From NCBI GenBank assembly GCA_002733505.1, contig NVVW01000019.1, positions 1-52,803 of the forward strand: 52,803 nt of DNA. Reading direction: 5' to 3'. How positions within the stretch are numbered: position 1 is the stretch's first letter; each line of letters starts with the position of its first letter. This document shows positions 43,216 to 52,803 of this stretch, piece by piece. Origin of the DNA: Methylophaga sp. GTDB taxonomy: Bacteria; Pseudomonadota; Gammaproteobacteria; Nitrosococcales; Methylophagaceae. The notes below the pieces were generated by a model that worked only from the letters and a program-made list of their open reading frames with translations, made no database searches and was not told the origin of the DNA. The position numbers and the translations under genes were made by a program.

Positions 43216-44658
43216 TTAGCCCGCTAATTTAGTTTTCAGAATATCATTTACTTGCGCAGGGTTGGCTTTGCCTTTTGAGGCTTTCATTACTTGGCCCACA
43301 AAGAAACCTAGTAATTGTTCCTTACCCGCACGATATTGCGCGACTTGGTCTGAATTATTGGCAATCACTTCATCAACAATGGCTTCAATTGCACCAGAAT
43401 CGGTCACTTGTTTTAAGCCTTTTTCTTCAATAATGCTATCGGCATTATTGCCTTCACCATGCCACAGTGCATCAAAGATTTGCTTGGCAATTTTCCCTGA
43501 AATAGTATTGTCGCTAATACGGCTTAATAAGCCACCAAGTTGCGCTGCCGTGACAGGAGAAGCTGAGATCTCTAAACTGGCTTTATTTAATGCGCCAGAT
43601 AATTGGGTGGTCACCCAGTTTGCGCAAAGCTTGGGATCTTTATTAGCGGATGCGGCTAAAACCGCTTCAAAATAATCGGCTAATTCACGGCTACTGGTCA
43701 GCACAGAGGCATCATAGCGGGATAAACTCATCTCACTGATGAATCGAGCACGTTTAGCATCAGGAAGCTCAGGCAGGCTCGCCCGCATTTCATCTATCAT
43801 TTCTTGTTCAAGCACCACAGGCAATAAATCAGGATCAGGGAAGTAACGGTAATCATTGGCCTCCTCTTTACTGCGCATGGAGCGGGTTTCATTGTTATCG
43901 GCATCATATAAACGGGTTTCTTGCACTACCGTACCGCCATCTTCGATCAGCTCAATTTGGCGTTCAATTTCGATATTAATAGCACGTTCTACATTGCGGA
44001 ATGAGTTAATATTTTTAAGCTCTGCACGCGTGCCTAATTCTTGTTGTCCTGTAGGGCGAACGGAGACATTAGCGTCGCAGCGAAAGGAGCCTTCTTGCAT
44101 ATTGCCGTCACAAATTTCAAGATATTGCACAAGTGTGTGAATTTTCTTCATATAGGCAACGGCTTCTTTGGCACTGCGCATATCAGGTTCAGACACAATT
44201 TCTAATAACGGTGTGCCCGCACGGTTTAAATCGATCCCGGTTTGGCCTTGAAAATTGCCATGCATTGATTTGCCGGCGTCTTCTTCTAAATGCGCACGCG
44301 TTACACCGATAATACGTTCAGTACCATCTTCAAGCTCAATCGTTAATTCGCCTTTACCTACAATAGGCAGTTCCATTTGACTTATTTGATAGCCTTTGGG
44401 CAAGTCGGGATAAAAGTAGTTTTTGCGCGCAAATACCGAGCGTTCGGCCATCTCAGCATCAATCGCCAAGCCAAATTTAATCGCCATTTTAACGGCTTGT
44501 TGATTAAGCACCGGCAATACACCGGGCAAGCCTAAATCTACCGCGCAAGCCTGGGTGTTAGGCTGTGCACCATATGCGGTGGATGCGCTAGAAAAAATCT
44601 TAGTTTTGGTGGCGAGTTGGGCGTGAATTTCTAACCCAATAACAACTTCCCATTCCAT
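43216..44658 (-). CDS. gatB: Asp/Glu-tRNA amidotransferase subunit B
   Basis: Subunit B of GatCAB, which amidates Glu-tRNA(Gln) and Asp-tRNA(Asn). The 480-residue protein begins [20 protein letters not shown] and has [14 protein letters not shown] and the tail YqeY-like domain. In many gammaproteobacteria gatB is directly after gatA; here gatC and gatA are not adjacent, and the next upstream - strand gene is a HAD phosphatase, so gatCA must lie elsewhere. The sequence looks intact. Confidence 0.95.
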   Translation of the reverse strand: MEWEVVIGLEIHAQLATKTKIFSSASTAYGAQPNTQACAVDLGLPGVLPVLNQQAVKMAIKFGLAIDAEMAERSVFARKNYFYPDLPKGYQISQMELPIVGKGELTIELEDGTERIIGVTRAHLEEDAGKSMHGNFQGQTGIDLNRAGTPLLEIVSEPDMRSAKEAVAYMKKIHTLVQYLEICDGNMQEGSFRCDANVSVRPTGQQELGTRAELKNINSFRNVERAINIEIERQIELIEDGGTVVQETRLYDADNNETRSMRSKEEANDYRYFPDPDLLPVVLEQEMIDEMRASLPELPDAKRARFISEMSLSRYDASVLTSSRELADYFEAVLAASANKDPKLCANWVTTQLSGALNKASLEISASPVTAAQLGGLLSRISDNTISGKIAKQIFDALWHGEGNNADSIIEEKGLKQVTDSGAIEAIVDEVIANNSDQVAQYRAGKEQLLGFFVGQVMKASKGKANPAQVNDILKTKLAG

Positions 44659-44718
44659 ATTGTTGGCCTGATCTTAATGATTTAAACCAGCAATTATATC
44701 AAATTATTAGAGCTGATT

Positions 44719-45372
44719 TTATCGCAAGCTAATAATTTTCCAGCCGTGTTGCTTTGCAATAAGCTGTAATTTTTTATCAGGATCAACGGCAATAGGGTGG
44801 TCAACGAGTTCCAGTAGCGGTCTATCATTGTGTGAATCACTATAAAAATAACTGCCATCTAGTGATTGCTGTTGCTCAAATAACCAAGATTCTAAGCGCT
44901 CCACTTTGCCATATTGATAAGACGGTGTTCCCGCAACCTTGCCAGTATAATTACCATCAATCAGTTCTGGCTCTGTTGCAATCAAATTATTGATAGCTAA
45001 GTTTTCAGCAATGGGCGCAGTAATAAAACTATTGGTTGCGGTAATAATTAATGTGGTGTCGCCTTGCTGTTGATGGTGAGCAATCAGTTTGCGACCAGCA
45101 TCTAAAATAATAGGCTCAATTTTTTGTTGTAGATATTGTTCGCGCCAAGCAAGCAAGTCAGCCATTGAATTATCGGCAAGCGGTTTGAGCTGAAAAGCAA
45201 GAAATTCAAAAATATCCATTGTTCCTGCCAGATATTGATCGTAAAAGTCTTGATTGGTTTGCTGATAGGCATCACCGTTAACAATGTGTTGTTCAACCAA
45301 AAATTCAGCCCACAAATAATCACTGTCGCCAGCAAGCAAAGTGTTATCTAAATCAAAAATTGCTAGAGCCAT
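44719..45372 (-). CDS. HAD-IB family phosphatase (SerB-like)
   Basis: The 217-residue HAD hydrolase has the nucleophile motif FDLDNTLL near the N-terminus, a helical cap, a threonine motif II region (DTTLIITATNS) and motif IV SDSHNDRPLL. It belongs to the IB subfamily that includes phosphoserine phosphatase and is commonly encoded next to rppH in gammaproteobacteria. The substrate is not evident. The ATG at 45372 is preferred over a GTG at 45381 because it fits the family N-terminus. Confidence 0.82.
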   Translation of the reverse strand: MALAIFDLDNTLLAGDSDYLWAEFLVEQHIVNGDAYQQTNQDFYDQYLAGTMDIFEFLAFQLKPLADNSMADLLAWREQYLQQKIEPIILDAGRKLIAHHQQQGDTTLIITATNSFITAPIAENLAINNLIATEPELIDGNYTGKVAGTPSYQYGKVERLESWLFEQQQSLDGSYFYSDSHNDRPLLELVDHPIAVDPDKKLQLIAKQHGWKIISLR

Positions 45373-45510
45373 AAGATCCACATCAAAAACAAAATAAATC
45401 TAATTATAAGCTAAAAGCCATTGCATACTGCGAGTGCATTGTCTAATCTAGACGGTATTGAAAAATTATGACGTTAGAAAAAAGTTTTTCTAACGAGAGA
45501 TTTAAGGGCT

Positions 45511-46014
45511 GTGATTGATAAAGATGGGTTTCGACCTAATGTGGGGATTATTCTCTGCAACCAACATAACCAAGTGTTGTGGGCGCAACGTGCGCAACAT
45601 GACTCGTGGCAATTTCCGCAAGGAGGCATAAAGCCTGAAGAAACGCCAGAGCAAGCTGTGTATCGTGAATTAATGGAAGAAGTGGGTTTAGCACCTAAGC
45701 ATGTTGAGGTGATTGGCGTGACTAGCGGTTGGTTGCGCTATCGTTTGCCAAAGCGTTATTTGCGCCAAGGTAATAAACCGATGTGCATTGGCCAAAAACA
45801 GCGCTGGTTTTTATTGCGCTTTATTGGCCATGAAGATGATGTGAAACTTGATGGCTATGCTAAACCTGAGTTTGATGATTGGCGCTGGGTAGATTACTGG
45901 ACGCCCGCTAAGGAAATTGTGTTTTTCAAACGACGAGTGTATGAAAAAGCGTTGCACGAGCTAGCACCGTTACTATTTCCTGAGTATAAAAAACGGGTGG
46001 ATAATCAAAGATAA
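45511..46014 (+). CDS. rppH: RNA pyrophosphohydrolase
   Basis: RppH removes pyrophosphate from mRNA 5' ends to start RNase E decay. The 167-residue Nudix protein starts (GTG) [15 protein letters not shown], nearly the E. coli N-terminus, and has the Nudix box at about 38-60 ([20 protein letters not shown]). The later segment [21 protein letters not shown] is characteristic. Divergent from the HAD gene and convergent with argA (11 bases between stops). Confidence 0.95.
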   Translation: MIDKDGFRPNVGIILCNQHNQVLWAQRAQHDSWQFPQGGIKPEETPEQAVYRELMEEVGLAPKHVEVIGVTSGWLRYRLPKRYLRQGNKPMCIGQKQRWFLLRFIGHEDDVKLDGYAKPEFDDWRWVDYWTPAKEIVFFKRRVYEKALHELAPLLFPEYKKRVDNQR

Positions 46015-46025
46015 AATGGCCTTAA

Positions 46026-47330
46026 TCAGGTGTTCCCTAAGACCTTCTTGAAAACTTTGGCATTGCGTTGATAGTTATATAAAGCTTGTTTTTCCATGGG
46101 CAATTCATCTATTGCCGCCTCCTTAAAGCCATGTTCCAGAAACCAATGCGAGCTTTGGGTAGTGAGCACACAAAGATTAGTTACCCCTGCTTCGCGGGCT
46201 TGGCTTTCAACATTCTTGAATAGATATTCACCACGGCCAGCGTCTCTATAGCTAGGAGCAACAGCAAGGCATGCTAATTCCGCAGTATCACAATCTGGAT
46301 AGTGATATAGCGCTGCGCAGGCGATAATACTGTTGTCGCGCTCCATAACCGTAAAGAATTCAATTTCAGATCCTAAGTGCTCGCGGGAGCGATGAACTAA
46401 TGTGCCATTGACTTCGAGTGGTTCAATTAATTCTAGGATGCCGCCAATATCATGCTCGGTTGCAGGCCGGGTATTTTCAAATGGATTTTTTGAGACCAGC
46501 GTGCCTACACCATCATGGCTAAACAACTCTTGTAGTAGCGCACCATCAAGGCTACGATCAATTAAATGAACACGGTTAACGCCCGCATCACAAGCGGTTG
46601 TAGCGGATAAAAGTAAGTGATTACTGTCTGTTTCAAGCAGTTCTTTTGCTTGTGGCAAGGTGAGTTCACGTGCAATATCTACAGCCATATCGCCGATGAA
46701 AATAAGTTTATCCGCTTTCATTTTAATGGCAACTTCGGTGGCAATAGCCTCGCTTGACAGGTTAAACACTTCTCCGGTAGATGAATAGCCTAACGGGCCC
46801 AGTAGTACGATATTTTCCTGTTCTAATTGTGCTTGAATACCTTCAATATCTACTTTTCGCACTTTGCCGGTATGTTGAAAGTCGATACCCTCTTTTATGC
46901 CCATCGGTTGCGCTGTAATAAAATTACCACTGGTGCAGCGGATTTTGGCATCACTCATTGAGGTGTTAGGTAAACCAAAAGAAAATTGCGCTTGGATCTG
47001 GGTTTTTAAAGTGCCAATAACATTAATAGCAATGGCGAGGCTAGCGTCATCGGTTACTCGTAGGTCTTGATGATATTCTGTGACAACTCCCGCGGCTTCG
47101 CAGGCTGTAGCGATTTGTTGTCGAGCACCGAAAGTAATGATGAGCTTTATACCCAAGCTATTGAGCAAGGCGATATCGTGGATTAAACTGGAAAAGCCTT
47201 CATCGGCAACAGTATTACCATCAAGCGCAATAACAAATGTCGCGCCACGGTGTGCATGAATATAAGGTGCGGCAGACCGAAACCAATCAGTGGTGGTTTT
47301 AATATTAGTCGTGGGCGTGCTGGATGCCAT
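46026..47330 (-). CDS. argA: N-acetylglutamate synthase
   Basis: Acetylation of glutamate, first step of arginine synthesis. The 434-residue protein joins an amino-acid-kinase domain (about 1-290, arginine-sensing) and a C-terminal GNAT acetyltransferase domain (about 300-430, with LACLAVAPSYRDAGRGEYL). This is the classical ArgA layout and length. Divergent from ilvD across 92 bases. Confidence 0.94.
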   Translation of the reverse strand: MASSTPTTNIKTTTDWFRSAAPYIHAHRGATFVIALDGNTVADEGFSSLIHDIALLNSLGIKLIITFGARQQIATACEAAGVVTEYHQDLRVTDDASLAIAINVIGTLKTQIQAQFSFGLPNTSMSDAKIRCTSGNFITAQPMGIKEGIDFQHTGKVRKVDIEGIQAQLEQENIVLLGPLGYSSTGEVFNLSSEAIATEVAIKMKADKLIFIGDMAVDIARELTLPQAKELLETDSNHLLLSATTACDAGVNRVHLIDRSLDGALLQELFSHDGVGTLVSKNPFENTRPATEHDIGGILELIEPLEVNGTLVHRSREHLGSEIEFFTVMERDNSIIACAALYHYPDCDTAELACLAVAPSYRDAGRGEYLFKNVESQAREAGVTNLCVLTTQSSHWFLEHGFKEAAIDELPMEKQALYNYQRNAKVFKKVLGNT

Positions 47331-47422
47331 CTTTGGTATCTCTCTTCCTGTGGTAAAATAAGACGTATTATATCAGCCAAGGCTTAACACAAGCCACTAG
47401 ATAGATTTAGCCGGAGAGAACC

Positions 47423-49273
47423 ATGCCAGAATATCGTTCAAGAACATCAACTGCGGGTCGTAACATGGCAGGTGCACGTGCGTTATGGCGTGCAACAGGC
47501 ATGACGGACGATGACTTTAGCAAACCCATTATTGCTGTTTCCAACTCCTTTACCCAGTTTGTACCAGGCCATGTACATTTAAAAGATATGGGGCAGTTGG
47601 TTGCGCGCGAAATTGAACGAGCAGGCGGTGTAGCAAAAGAATTTAATACAATTGCCGTTGATGACGGTATTGCAATGGGGCATAGCGGTATGTTGTATAG
47701 CTTGCCATCACGCGAGATCATTGCTGATTCGGTTGAATATATGGTCAATGCGCATTGCGCCGATGCCATAGTCTGTATTTCTAACTGTGACAAAATTACG
47801 CCAGGTATGCTGATGGCTTCTTTGCGCTTAAATGTTCCGGTGATTTTTGTTTCAGGCGGACCAATGGAAGCAGGCAAAACAAAGCTAGCAGGTAAAGACG
47901 TTAAACTGGACTTGGTTGATGCGATGGTGATGGCGGCAGATGAAAATGTCAGTGATGAGGAGGTTGATCGTGTTGAGCGTAGCGCATGTCCAACCTGTGG
48001 ATCGTGTTCTGGTATGTTTACCGCAAACTCAATGAACTGTTTAACCGAAGCATTAGGGTTGTCACTACCAGGCAATGGCTCATTATTAGCCACCCACGCA
48101 GATCGCAAAGAATTATTCCTTGAAGCAGGGCGAACCATCGTCGACTTAGCTAAACGCTATTATGAACAAGATGATGAGTCTGCATTGCCACGTTCAATTG
48201 CGAGTAAAGCAGCATTTGAAAATGCCGTTACTTTAGATGTTGCGATGGGCGGTTCAACCAATACAGTATTGCATTTATTAGCTGCGGCACATGAGGGAAA
48301 AGTGGATTTTACCATGAGCGATATTGATCGCATATCACGTAAAGTTCCTAACTTGTGTAAAGTTGCCCCCGCCACACCTGAGTATCATATGGAGGATGTG
48401 CACCGTGCAGGTGGTGTGTTTAGTATTTTGGCGGAATTAGCCGAAGGGGGTTTAATACACACTGACTTGCCTACCGTGCATACGGCAACAATGGGCGAAG
48501 CTATAGCTACGTGGTGTATTGTTCGTGGTAATAACGAAGTAGCAAAACAACGCTATTTAGCGGGGCCGGCGGGCATTCCAACTCAAGTAGCATTTAGTCA
48601 AAGCACCCGTTGGCCGAGCTTAGATGTAGATCGAAAAACAGGCTGTATTCGTGATATCGAGCATGCCTATAGTCAGGATGGTGGTTTAGCGGTATTGTTT
48701 GGGAATATTGCACCTGAAGGCTGTATCGTGAAAACGGCGGGGGTTGATCCGTCAAATTTAACATTTATCGGGCCAGCACGAATTTTTGAGTCACAAGATG
48801 ATGCGGTTACGGCTATCTTAACTGACCAAGTTGTAGCAGGTGATGTGGTGTTGATTCGTTATGAAGGGCCCAAAGGTGGCCCAGGTATGCAAGAGATGCT
48901 GTATCCCACCAGCTATTTGAAAGCAAAAGGCTTAGGTAAGGCTTGTGCTCTGTTTACAGACGGTCGCTTCTCAGGTGGTACATCGGGCTTATCAATTGGC
49001 CATGCCTCGCCCGAAGCGGCAGAAGGTGGCAACATTGGTTTGGTAGAGCAAGGTGATACGATAGTTATCGATATTCCCAACCGAATTATCAGAGTGAATG
49101 TAACAGATGAAGTGTTAGCTGAACGCCGCAAAGTGATGGCAGCGAAAGGTGAGCACGCGTGGCAGCCGGTTAATCGTGAGCGTAAAGTCAGCTTGGCCTT
49201 ACAAGCCTATGCAGCATTAACAACATCAGCATCAAAAGGTGCAGTAAGGGATGTTGAGCAGCTGAAACGATAA
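47423..49273 (+). CDS. ilvD: dihydroxy-acid dehydratase
   Basis: Fe-S enzyme of branched-chain amino acid synthesis. The 616-residue protein has C122 and K124 ([10 protein letters not shown]), C195 ([11 protein letters not shown]) and the C-terminal [14 protein letters not shown]. The length and QFVPGHVHL segment fit the E. coli-like [4Fe-4S] type. A GGAGAG ribosome-binding site lies four bases from the ATG. No other ilv genes are adjacent. Confidence 0.97.
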   Translation: MPEYRSRTSTAGRNMAGARALWRATGMTDDDFSKPIIAVSNSFTQFVPGHVHLKDMGQLVAREIERAGGVAKEFNTIAVDDGIAMGHSGMLYSLPSREIIADSVEYMVNAHCADAIVCISNCDKITPGMLMASLRLNVPVIFVSGGPMEAGKTKLAGKDVKLDLVDAMVMAADENVSDEEVDRVERSACPTCGSCSGMFTANSMNCLTEALGLSLPGNGSLLATHADRKELFLEAGRTIVDLAKRYYEQDDESALPRSIASKAAFENAVTLDVAMGGSTNTVLHLLAAAHEGKVDFTMSDIDRISRKVPNLCKVAPATPEYHMEDVHRAGGVFSILAELAEGGLIHTDLPTVHTATMGEAIATWCIVRGNNEVAKQRYLAGPAGIPTQVAFSQSTRWPSLDVDRKTGCIRDIEHAYSQDGGLAVLFGNIAPEGCIVKTAGVDPSNLTFIGPARIFESQDDAVTAILTDQVVAGDVVLIRYEGPKGGPGMQEMLYPTSYLKAKGLGKACALFTDGRFSGGTSGLSIGHASPEAAEGGNIGLVEQGDTIVIDIPNRIIRVNVTDEVLAERRKVMAAKGEHAWQPVNRERKVSLALQAYAALTTSASKGAVRDVEQLKR

Positions 49274-49279
49274 GATAAA

Positions 49280-49328
49280 CTATACCCGTAATTATTGAAA
49301 CTGCATGATTCAATGATTACGGGTATAG
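49280..49328. repeat. REP-like palindrome downstream of ilvD
   Basis: Arms 49280-49299 and 49309-49328 are reverse complements with one mismatch in 20 around ACTGCATGA. The arm (CTATACCCGTAATTATTGAA) is the same family as the outer arms at 30741-30870. No T-run follows, so it is a dispersed palindrome that may also help end the ilvD transcript. Confidence 0.8.
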
Positions 49329-49416
49329 GTATATGGAGTTAGCTTTGAGAGTAGGTAATAATGCTAATTCCATGGAATAATAGCTATAAAGTTAGCTCCG
49401 CTAGTAAGGAAGTATC

Positions 49417-52400
49417 ATGTTTTTCATGAACCACCAACATGTTTTATCGGATAGTGTATTGGAGCAAACGTACAGCATTCCTTTGGTTGTTTTATCGGTG
49501 TTCATTGCGATAGTCTCTTCATTTACCGCATTTGGTGTGGCAGAGCGGATTTATGCGTCATCACAAAAAGCATACAAAATTGCCTGGACACTATTTGGTG
49601 CGCTAACAATGGGATTTGGTATTTGGGCTATGCACTTTATTGGCATGCTAGCACTCAGCTTACCCGTTCCGGTTGTTTATGATGTCACTACAACGCTTAT
49701 TTCAGTTATCCCTGCCATTGCAGCCTCAGTTGTGGTGCTATGGATGATGGCGAAGCCACTATACACACGAATCAATTTGCTAAGAGATGGATTACTATTA
49801 GGTTCTGGTATAGGATTAATGCACCACCTTGGTATGTCTGCGATGAGAATGGATGCAACCCTATATCATGATCCGTTTTTATTCTATTTGTCTCTTATCG
49901 GGGCAGTAGTGATTGCAACAATTGCGCTAAGAATAAAACATCAAGCAACAAATCAACAACAATATACGTTTATTAGCAAAGCTCAGATATTAAGCGCCAT
50001 TGTGATGGGATTTGCAACGTCAAGTATGCATTATACAGCAATGTTAGCGGTTGATTTTTCACCTATAGAATCAAGTGGAATCGTAATAGGAATAAGTTCA
50101 GACACACTTACTATTATGGTGAGCATTGTGGCATTTATGATTATAACGCTGGCAATTTTACTTCCTCTTTTATTGCGATATAAACAAACGGTAGTAGAGT
50201 TAGATCGTTTGGTTGAACAGGAAAAGGCTGATAAAGCTAGAATTAACGCCATTGTCGATTCGGCATTTGATGCCTTAGTTCGATGTAATGCAAAAGGCGA
50301 GATTATTGGGTGGAGCGTGCGAGCAGAGGAAATGTTTGGTTGGTCAGCGAGCGAAGCAAAGGGAGAGTTTGTACACAAGTTGATTATACCTGAACGATAT
50401 CGTGGCGTGCACCGTAAAGGACTAGCCCATTTTCTTGAAACAAAGAAAAGTACCATTCTCAATAGTGTAATTGAAATAGAAGCTTTACATCGCCAAGGCC
50501 ATGAGTTTCCAATTGAATTGACTGTATCTGCCTTAAAAATTAAGGGAGGTTATGAGTTCAATGCCTTCATTCGAGATATTTCAGAGCGTAAGAAAGCACA
50601 AGCCGAACAATATCTATTGGCGAAAGTGTTTAGTGATACACATGAAGGTATTATTATCACCGATATTGAAGGGATCATTGTTGATGTAAACCCTACCTTC
50701 ACTTCTATAACGGGTTATAGCCGTGAAGAGGCGATTGGGAAAAATCCTAATATGTTGAGCTCAGGCAAGCATGATGCAGCCTTTTATAAGGAAATGTGGA
50801 AATCCATTATTGACAATGGACATTGGCAAGGAGAAATTTGGAACCGTAATAAAAATGGTGAATTATTTGCAGAAATGATCACTATTTCTGCATTGAAAGA
50901 TAATAATATTACGACACATTATGTATGCTTGTTTTCAGATATCACGAAAAGTAAGCAGCAACAAAATGCGCTAGAACAAATGGCGCATTATGATGTATTG
51001 ACTAAACTGCCTAACCGAACATTATTTGCTGACCGGTTTGCTCAAGCAATTGCACACAGTAATCGCAATAATACCTTATTGGCAGTTTGTTTCCTTGATT
51101 TAGATAGTTTTAAACCTATTAATGATGAATATGGCCATGATATTGGAGATCAACTGCTAATTGAAGTGGCAGAACGAATTAGTTCTAGCGTGAGAGTAGA
51201 AGATACGGTTTCTCGCCAAGGTGGAGATGAGTTTGCAATATTATTAGGTGATATCGAGTCATTTTTACATTGCGAACAATTATTAGAACGTCTTCATCAT
51301 ATACTTGCTAGGCCATATGTTATCAATGGTTATCCACATAAAATTACAGCATCTATAGGCGTAACACTTTATCCGATTGATGATGAAAATAGAGACACCT
51401 TGATGCGACACGCCGATCAAGCAATGTATCAAGCTAAGTTGGCAGGCCGTAATCGCTTTCATTTGTTTAATGCATTGGATGATCTGCAAATTATTCAAAG
51501 ACAGCATCAGTTAGATGAAATACGTCATGCATTATCTAGCAATGAACTGTGTTTGTATTATCAGCCTAAAGTTAATATGAAGACCGGTAAAATATTGGGT
51601 GTTGAAGCATTAATACGTTGGCAACATCCTGAAAAAGGACTTATTCCTCCATTAGACTTCTTACCGTATATCGACGGGACTGACTTGGAGGTAGAATTAG
51701 GAGGGTGGATAATAAACACTGCTTTGAGTCAGCTAGACCTTTGGCAGAAACAAGGTGTTCACCTGCAAGTGAGTGTTAATGTTTCATCCTACCATTTACT
51801 TTCGCCGGTCTTCTTTGATCAGGTAAATGATGCGTTGACGTTGCACCCTGCTATTGACTCGCAAGATTTGCAGTTAGAAATATTAGAGAGTAGTGTTTTA
51901 AAAGATATTACAGCCATCAGCAAAATTATTAAAAGTTGTCAAAATGACTTAGGAGTAGAGGTCGCCTTAGATGATTTTGGCACAGGTTACTCATCATTAA
52001 CACATATTAGAAATTTATCAGCCAACACTATAAAAATAGATCAAAGTTTTGTTCGTGACCTACTAGATGATCCGAGTGATTATAGTATTATTGAAGGTGT
52101 TATTGGTTTAGCACAGGCTTTTAACCGTAATATCATAGCTGAAGGGGTAGAAAATGAAGCGGTCGGCATAATGCTGCTTATTATGGGCTGCGATAATGCA
52201 CAAGGTGATGGCATAGCTTGGCCACTTCCGGCTGAGGATATAGTGCCGTGGATTGAAAGTTACACACCTAATTTACGATGGATTGCATACGGCGGCAGCC
52301 AGCTTACATTGCAAGAACAAAAGACAACGTTGCTCAAGTTGACGACAGAGCATTGGTTCAACAATATGAAAAAAGTATTGAGAACGGAGAATAGAAATTT

Positions 52401-52638
52401 AGGCTCTTATTTAAGTAGGTGTCACTTAGGGATCTGGATTGATCGCTTACGAAAAGATCATGTGTTTGATGATAGATGGATTGCGCAGTTACAAAGATCA
52501 CACGATCGCATGTATAAACAGGCACAAATACTTCTTGAAAAACACCAGTCAGAAGGTGTCGATGCTGCAAAGAAAGGACTCAACAAATTTACAAAATCTT
52601 TCGAAGAAGTTAAAGATATTTTAGAGAGAAAGATGTAA
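49417..52638 (+). CDS. MHYT-PAS-PAS-GGDEF-EAL protein with C-terminal CZB-like domain
   Basis: A 1073-residue c-di-GMP enzyme. N-terminal MHYT membrane sensor (about 20-265) with MHFIGM, MHHLGM and MHYTAM; two PAS domains (about 275-395 and 400-525); GGDEF domain with intact GGDEF at 602-606 and an inhibitory-site RVED at 593-596; EAL domain with EAL at 730-732 and intact NVSSYH, LEILES, DDFGTGYSS, TIKIDQSF and EGVE. Both activities are therefore possible. Residues about 975-1065 resemble a CZB zinc-binding domain: H979, C1002 in CHLGIW, H1029, with Tyr1033 where a fourth ligand His is usual. The ATG at 49417 is the chosen start; a second in-frame ATG lies three codons downstream. Confidence 0.88.
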   Translation: MFFMNHQHVLSDSVLEQTYSIPLVVLSVFIAIVSSFTAFGVAERIYASSQKAYKIAWTLFGALTMGFGIWAMHFIGMLALSLPVPVVYDVTTTLISVIPAIAASVVVLWMMAKPLYTRINLLRDGLLLGSGIGLMHHLGMSAMRMDATLYHDPFLFYLSLIGAVVIATIALRIKHQATNQQQYTFISKAQILSAIVMGFATSSMHYTAMLAVDFSPIESSGIVIGISSDTLTIMVSIVAFMIITLAILLPLLLRYKQTVVELDRLVEQEKADKARINAIVDSAFDALVRCNAKGEIIGWSVRAEEMFGWSASEAKGEFVHKLIIPERYRGVHRKGLAHFLETKKSTILNSVIEIEALHRQGHEFPIELTVSALKIKGGYEFNAFIRDISERKKAQAEQYLLAKVFSDTHEGIIITDIEGIIVDVNPTFTSITGYSREEAIGKNPNMLSSGKHDAAFYKEMWKSIIDNGHWQGEIWNRNKNGELFAEMITISALKDNNITTHYVCLFSDITKSKQQQNALEQMAHYDVLTKLPNRTLFADRFAQAIAHSNRNNTLLAVCFLDLDSFKPINDEYGHDIGDQLLIEVAERISSSVRVEDTVSRQGGDEFAILLGDIESFLHCEQLLERLHHILARPYVINGYPHKITASIGVTLYPIDDENRDTLMRHADQAMYQAKLAGRNRFHLFNALDDLQIIQRQHQLDEIRHALSSNELCLYYQPKVNMKTGKILGVEALIRWQHPEKGLIPPLDFLPYIDGTDLEVELGGWIINTALSQLDLWQKQGVHLQVSVNVSSYHLLSPVFFDQVNDALTLHPAIDSQDLQLEILESSVLKDITAISKIIKSCQNDLGVEVALDDFGTGYSSLTHIRNLSANTIKIDQSFVRDLLDDPSDYSIIEGVIGLAQAFNRNIIAEGVENEAVGIMLLIMGCDNAQGDGIAWPLPAEDIVPWIESYTPNLRWIAYGGSQLTLQEQKTTLLKLTTEHWFNNMKKVLRTENRNLGSYLSRCHLGIWIDRLRKDHVFDDRWIAQLQRSHDRMYKQAQILLEKHQSEGVDAAKKGLNKFTKSFEEVKDILERKM

Positions 52639-52803
52639 AGCGATTAAAAAACCCTGATGTTTGCCTCCAACAAGTCGCTAAGGAACTGTAAATTAAACGT
52701 TTTTCTATCGCTGATCGACAGGAGAGCGAAGCGGAGTCGATTAGTCGCCAGTAGGCAACGCCTTTGTGCATTTTCGTAATAGAGAGCGTTAGCGAACAGT
52801 GGA
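52639..52803. other. right-edge non-coding stretch
   Basis: 165 bases after the c-di-GMP gene to the window end. Two imperfect GC-richer blocks share GAGAGCG (AGGAGAGCGAAGCG and TAGAGAGCGTTAGCG), which hints at repetitive DNA. No gene or clear terminator is seen. Confidence 0.4.

Noticed and set aside
47407..48138. A 243-residue open frame antisense to ilvD
   Set aside because: Shadow of a conserved gene with no family resemblance; ilvD motifs run through the whole stretch.
1..52803. Defence island, prophage or complete insertion sequence
   Set aside because: No transposase, integrase, phage structural gene, restriction system or toxin-antitoxin pair was recognised. Gene content is core metabolism, pili and C1 cofactors.

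Overview
The window reads as one stretch of a low-GC (about 40%) gammaproteobacterial chromosome from a methylotroph. Two things support this. The backbone has typical gammaproteobacterial gene order: ybeY-corC-lnt, mrcA divergent from pilMNOPQ-aroK-aroB-damX, the Pil-Chp cluster, and a HAD phosphatase divergent from rppH. Between roughly 17.9 and 27.3 kb it also carries genes for tetrahydromethanopterin (H4MPT) and methanofuran-type C1 carriers: mch, fae, RimK-like and CitG-like genes, and homologues of MfnA, MfnD, MfnE and MfnF plus pabB. The TIGR02049-type gshA and the fae/mch set suggest a Methylophaga-like or Methylococcales-like organism; I cannot separate these from sequence alone. The left edge cuts ybeY and looks like an assembly end.

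Layout. 0-5 kb: ybeY (5' partial), corC, lnt, trkH and a SAM methyltransferase in one + strand run, then a 233-bp nested inverted-repeat element. 5-9.4 kb: rpmE, a lipoprotein M48 protease, and mrcA (PBP1A, - strand). 9.4-18 kb: pilMNOPQ, a terminator, then aroK, aroB and damX. 17.9-23.1 kb (-): a tightly overlapping operon mfnD-mfnF-pabB-mfnE-mfnA. 23.1-23.8 kb (+): a HisA-like TIM barrel. 23.9-27.3 kb (-): mch, mptN-like, citG-like, fae. 27.4-30.7 kb (-): cca, a second nested inverted-repeat element, slt. 30.9-39.5 kb (-): pilG-pilH-pilI-pilJ-chpA-chpC-like, the twitching chemosensory system. 39.7-43.1 kb: gshA (+), a FIST-domain sensor (-), a DUF1097 membrane protein (+). 43.2-49.3 kb: gatB, HAD phosphatase, rppH, argA, ilvD. 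49.4-52.6 kb: a large MHYT-PAS-PAS-GGDEF-EAL protein with a C-terminal CZB-like zinc domain.

How the genes work together. Fae condenses formaldehyde with H4MPT and Mch converts methenyl- to formyl-H4MPT. PabB supplies p-aminobenzoate for the pterin. The mfn-like genes would build the furan carrier used by the formyltransferase/hydrolase complex, whose genes lie outside the window. The pil and chp genes together give type IV pilus assembly and its signalling. The c-di-GMP protein at the right end may feed the same surface-behaviour decisions, but nothing in the sequence links them directly.

Most interesting points: a complete-looking methanofuran side-chain operon that includes a tyrosine/aspartate decarboxylase homologue; a HisA-like enzyme of unknown role embedded in the C1-carrier region; a PilJ with almost no periplasmic part; a three-copy short motif in the ChpA linker; an unusual MHYT/GGDEF/EAL/CZB architecture; and several nested palindromic intergenic elements.
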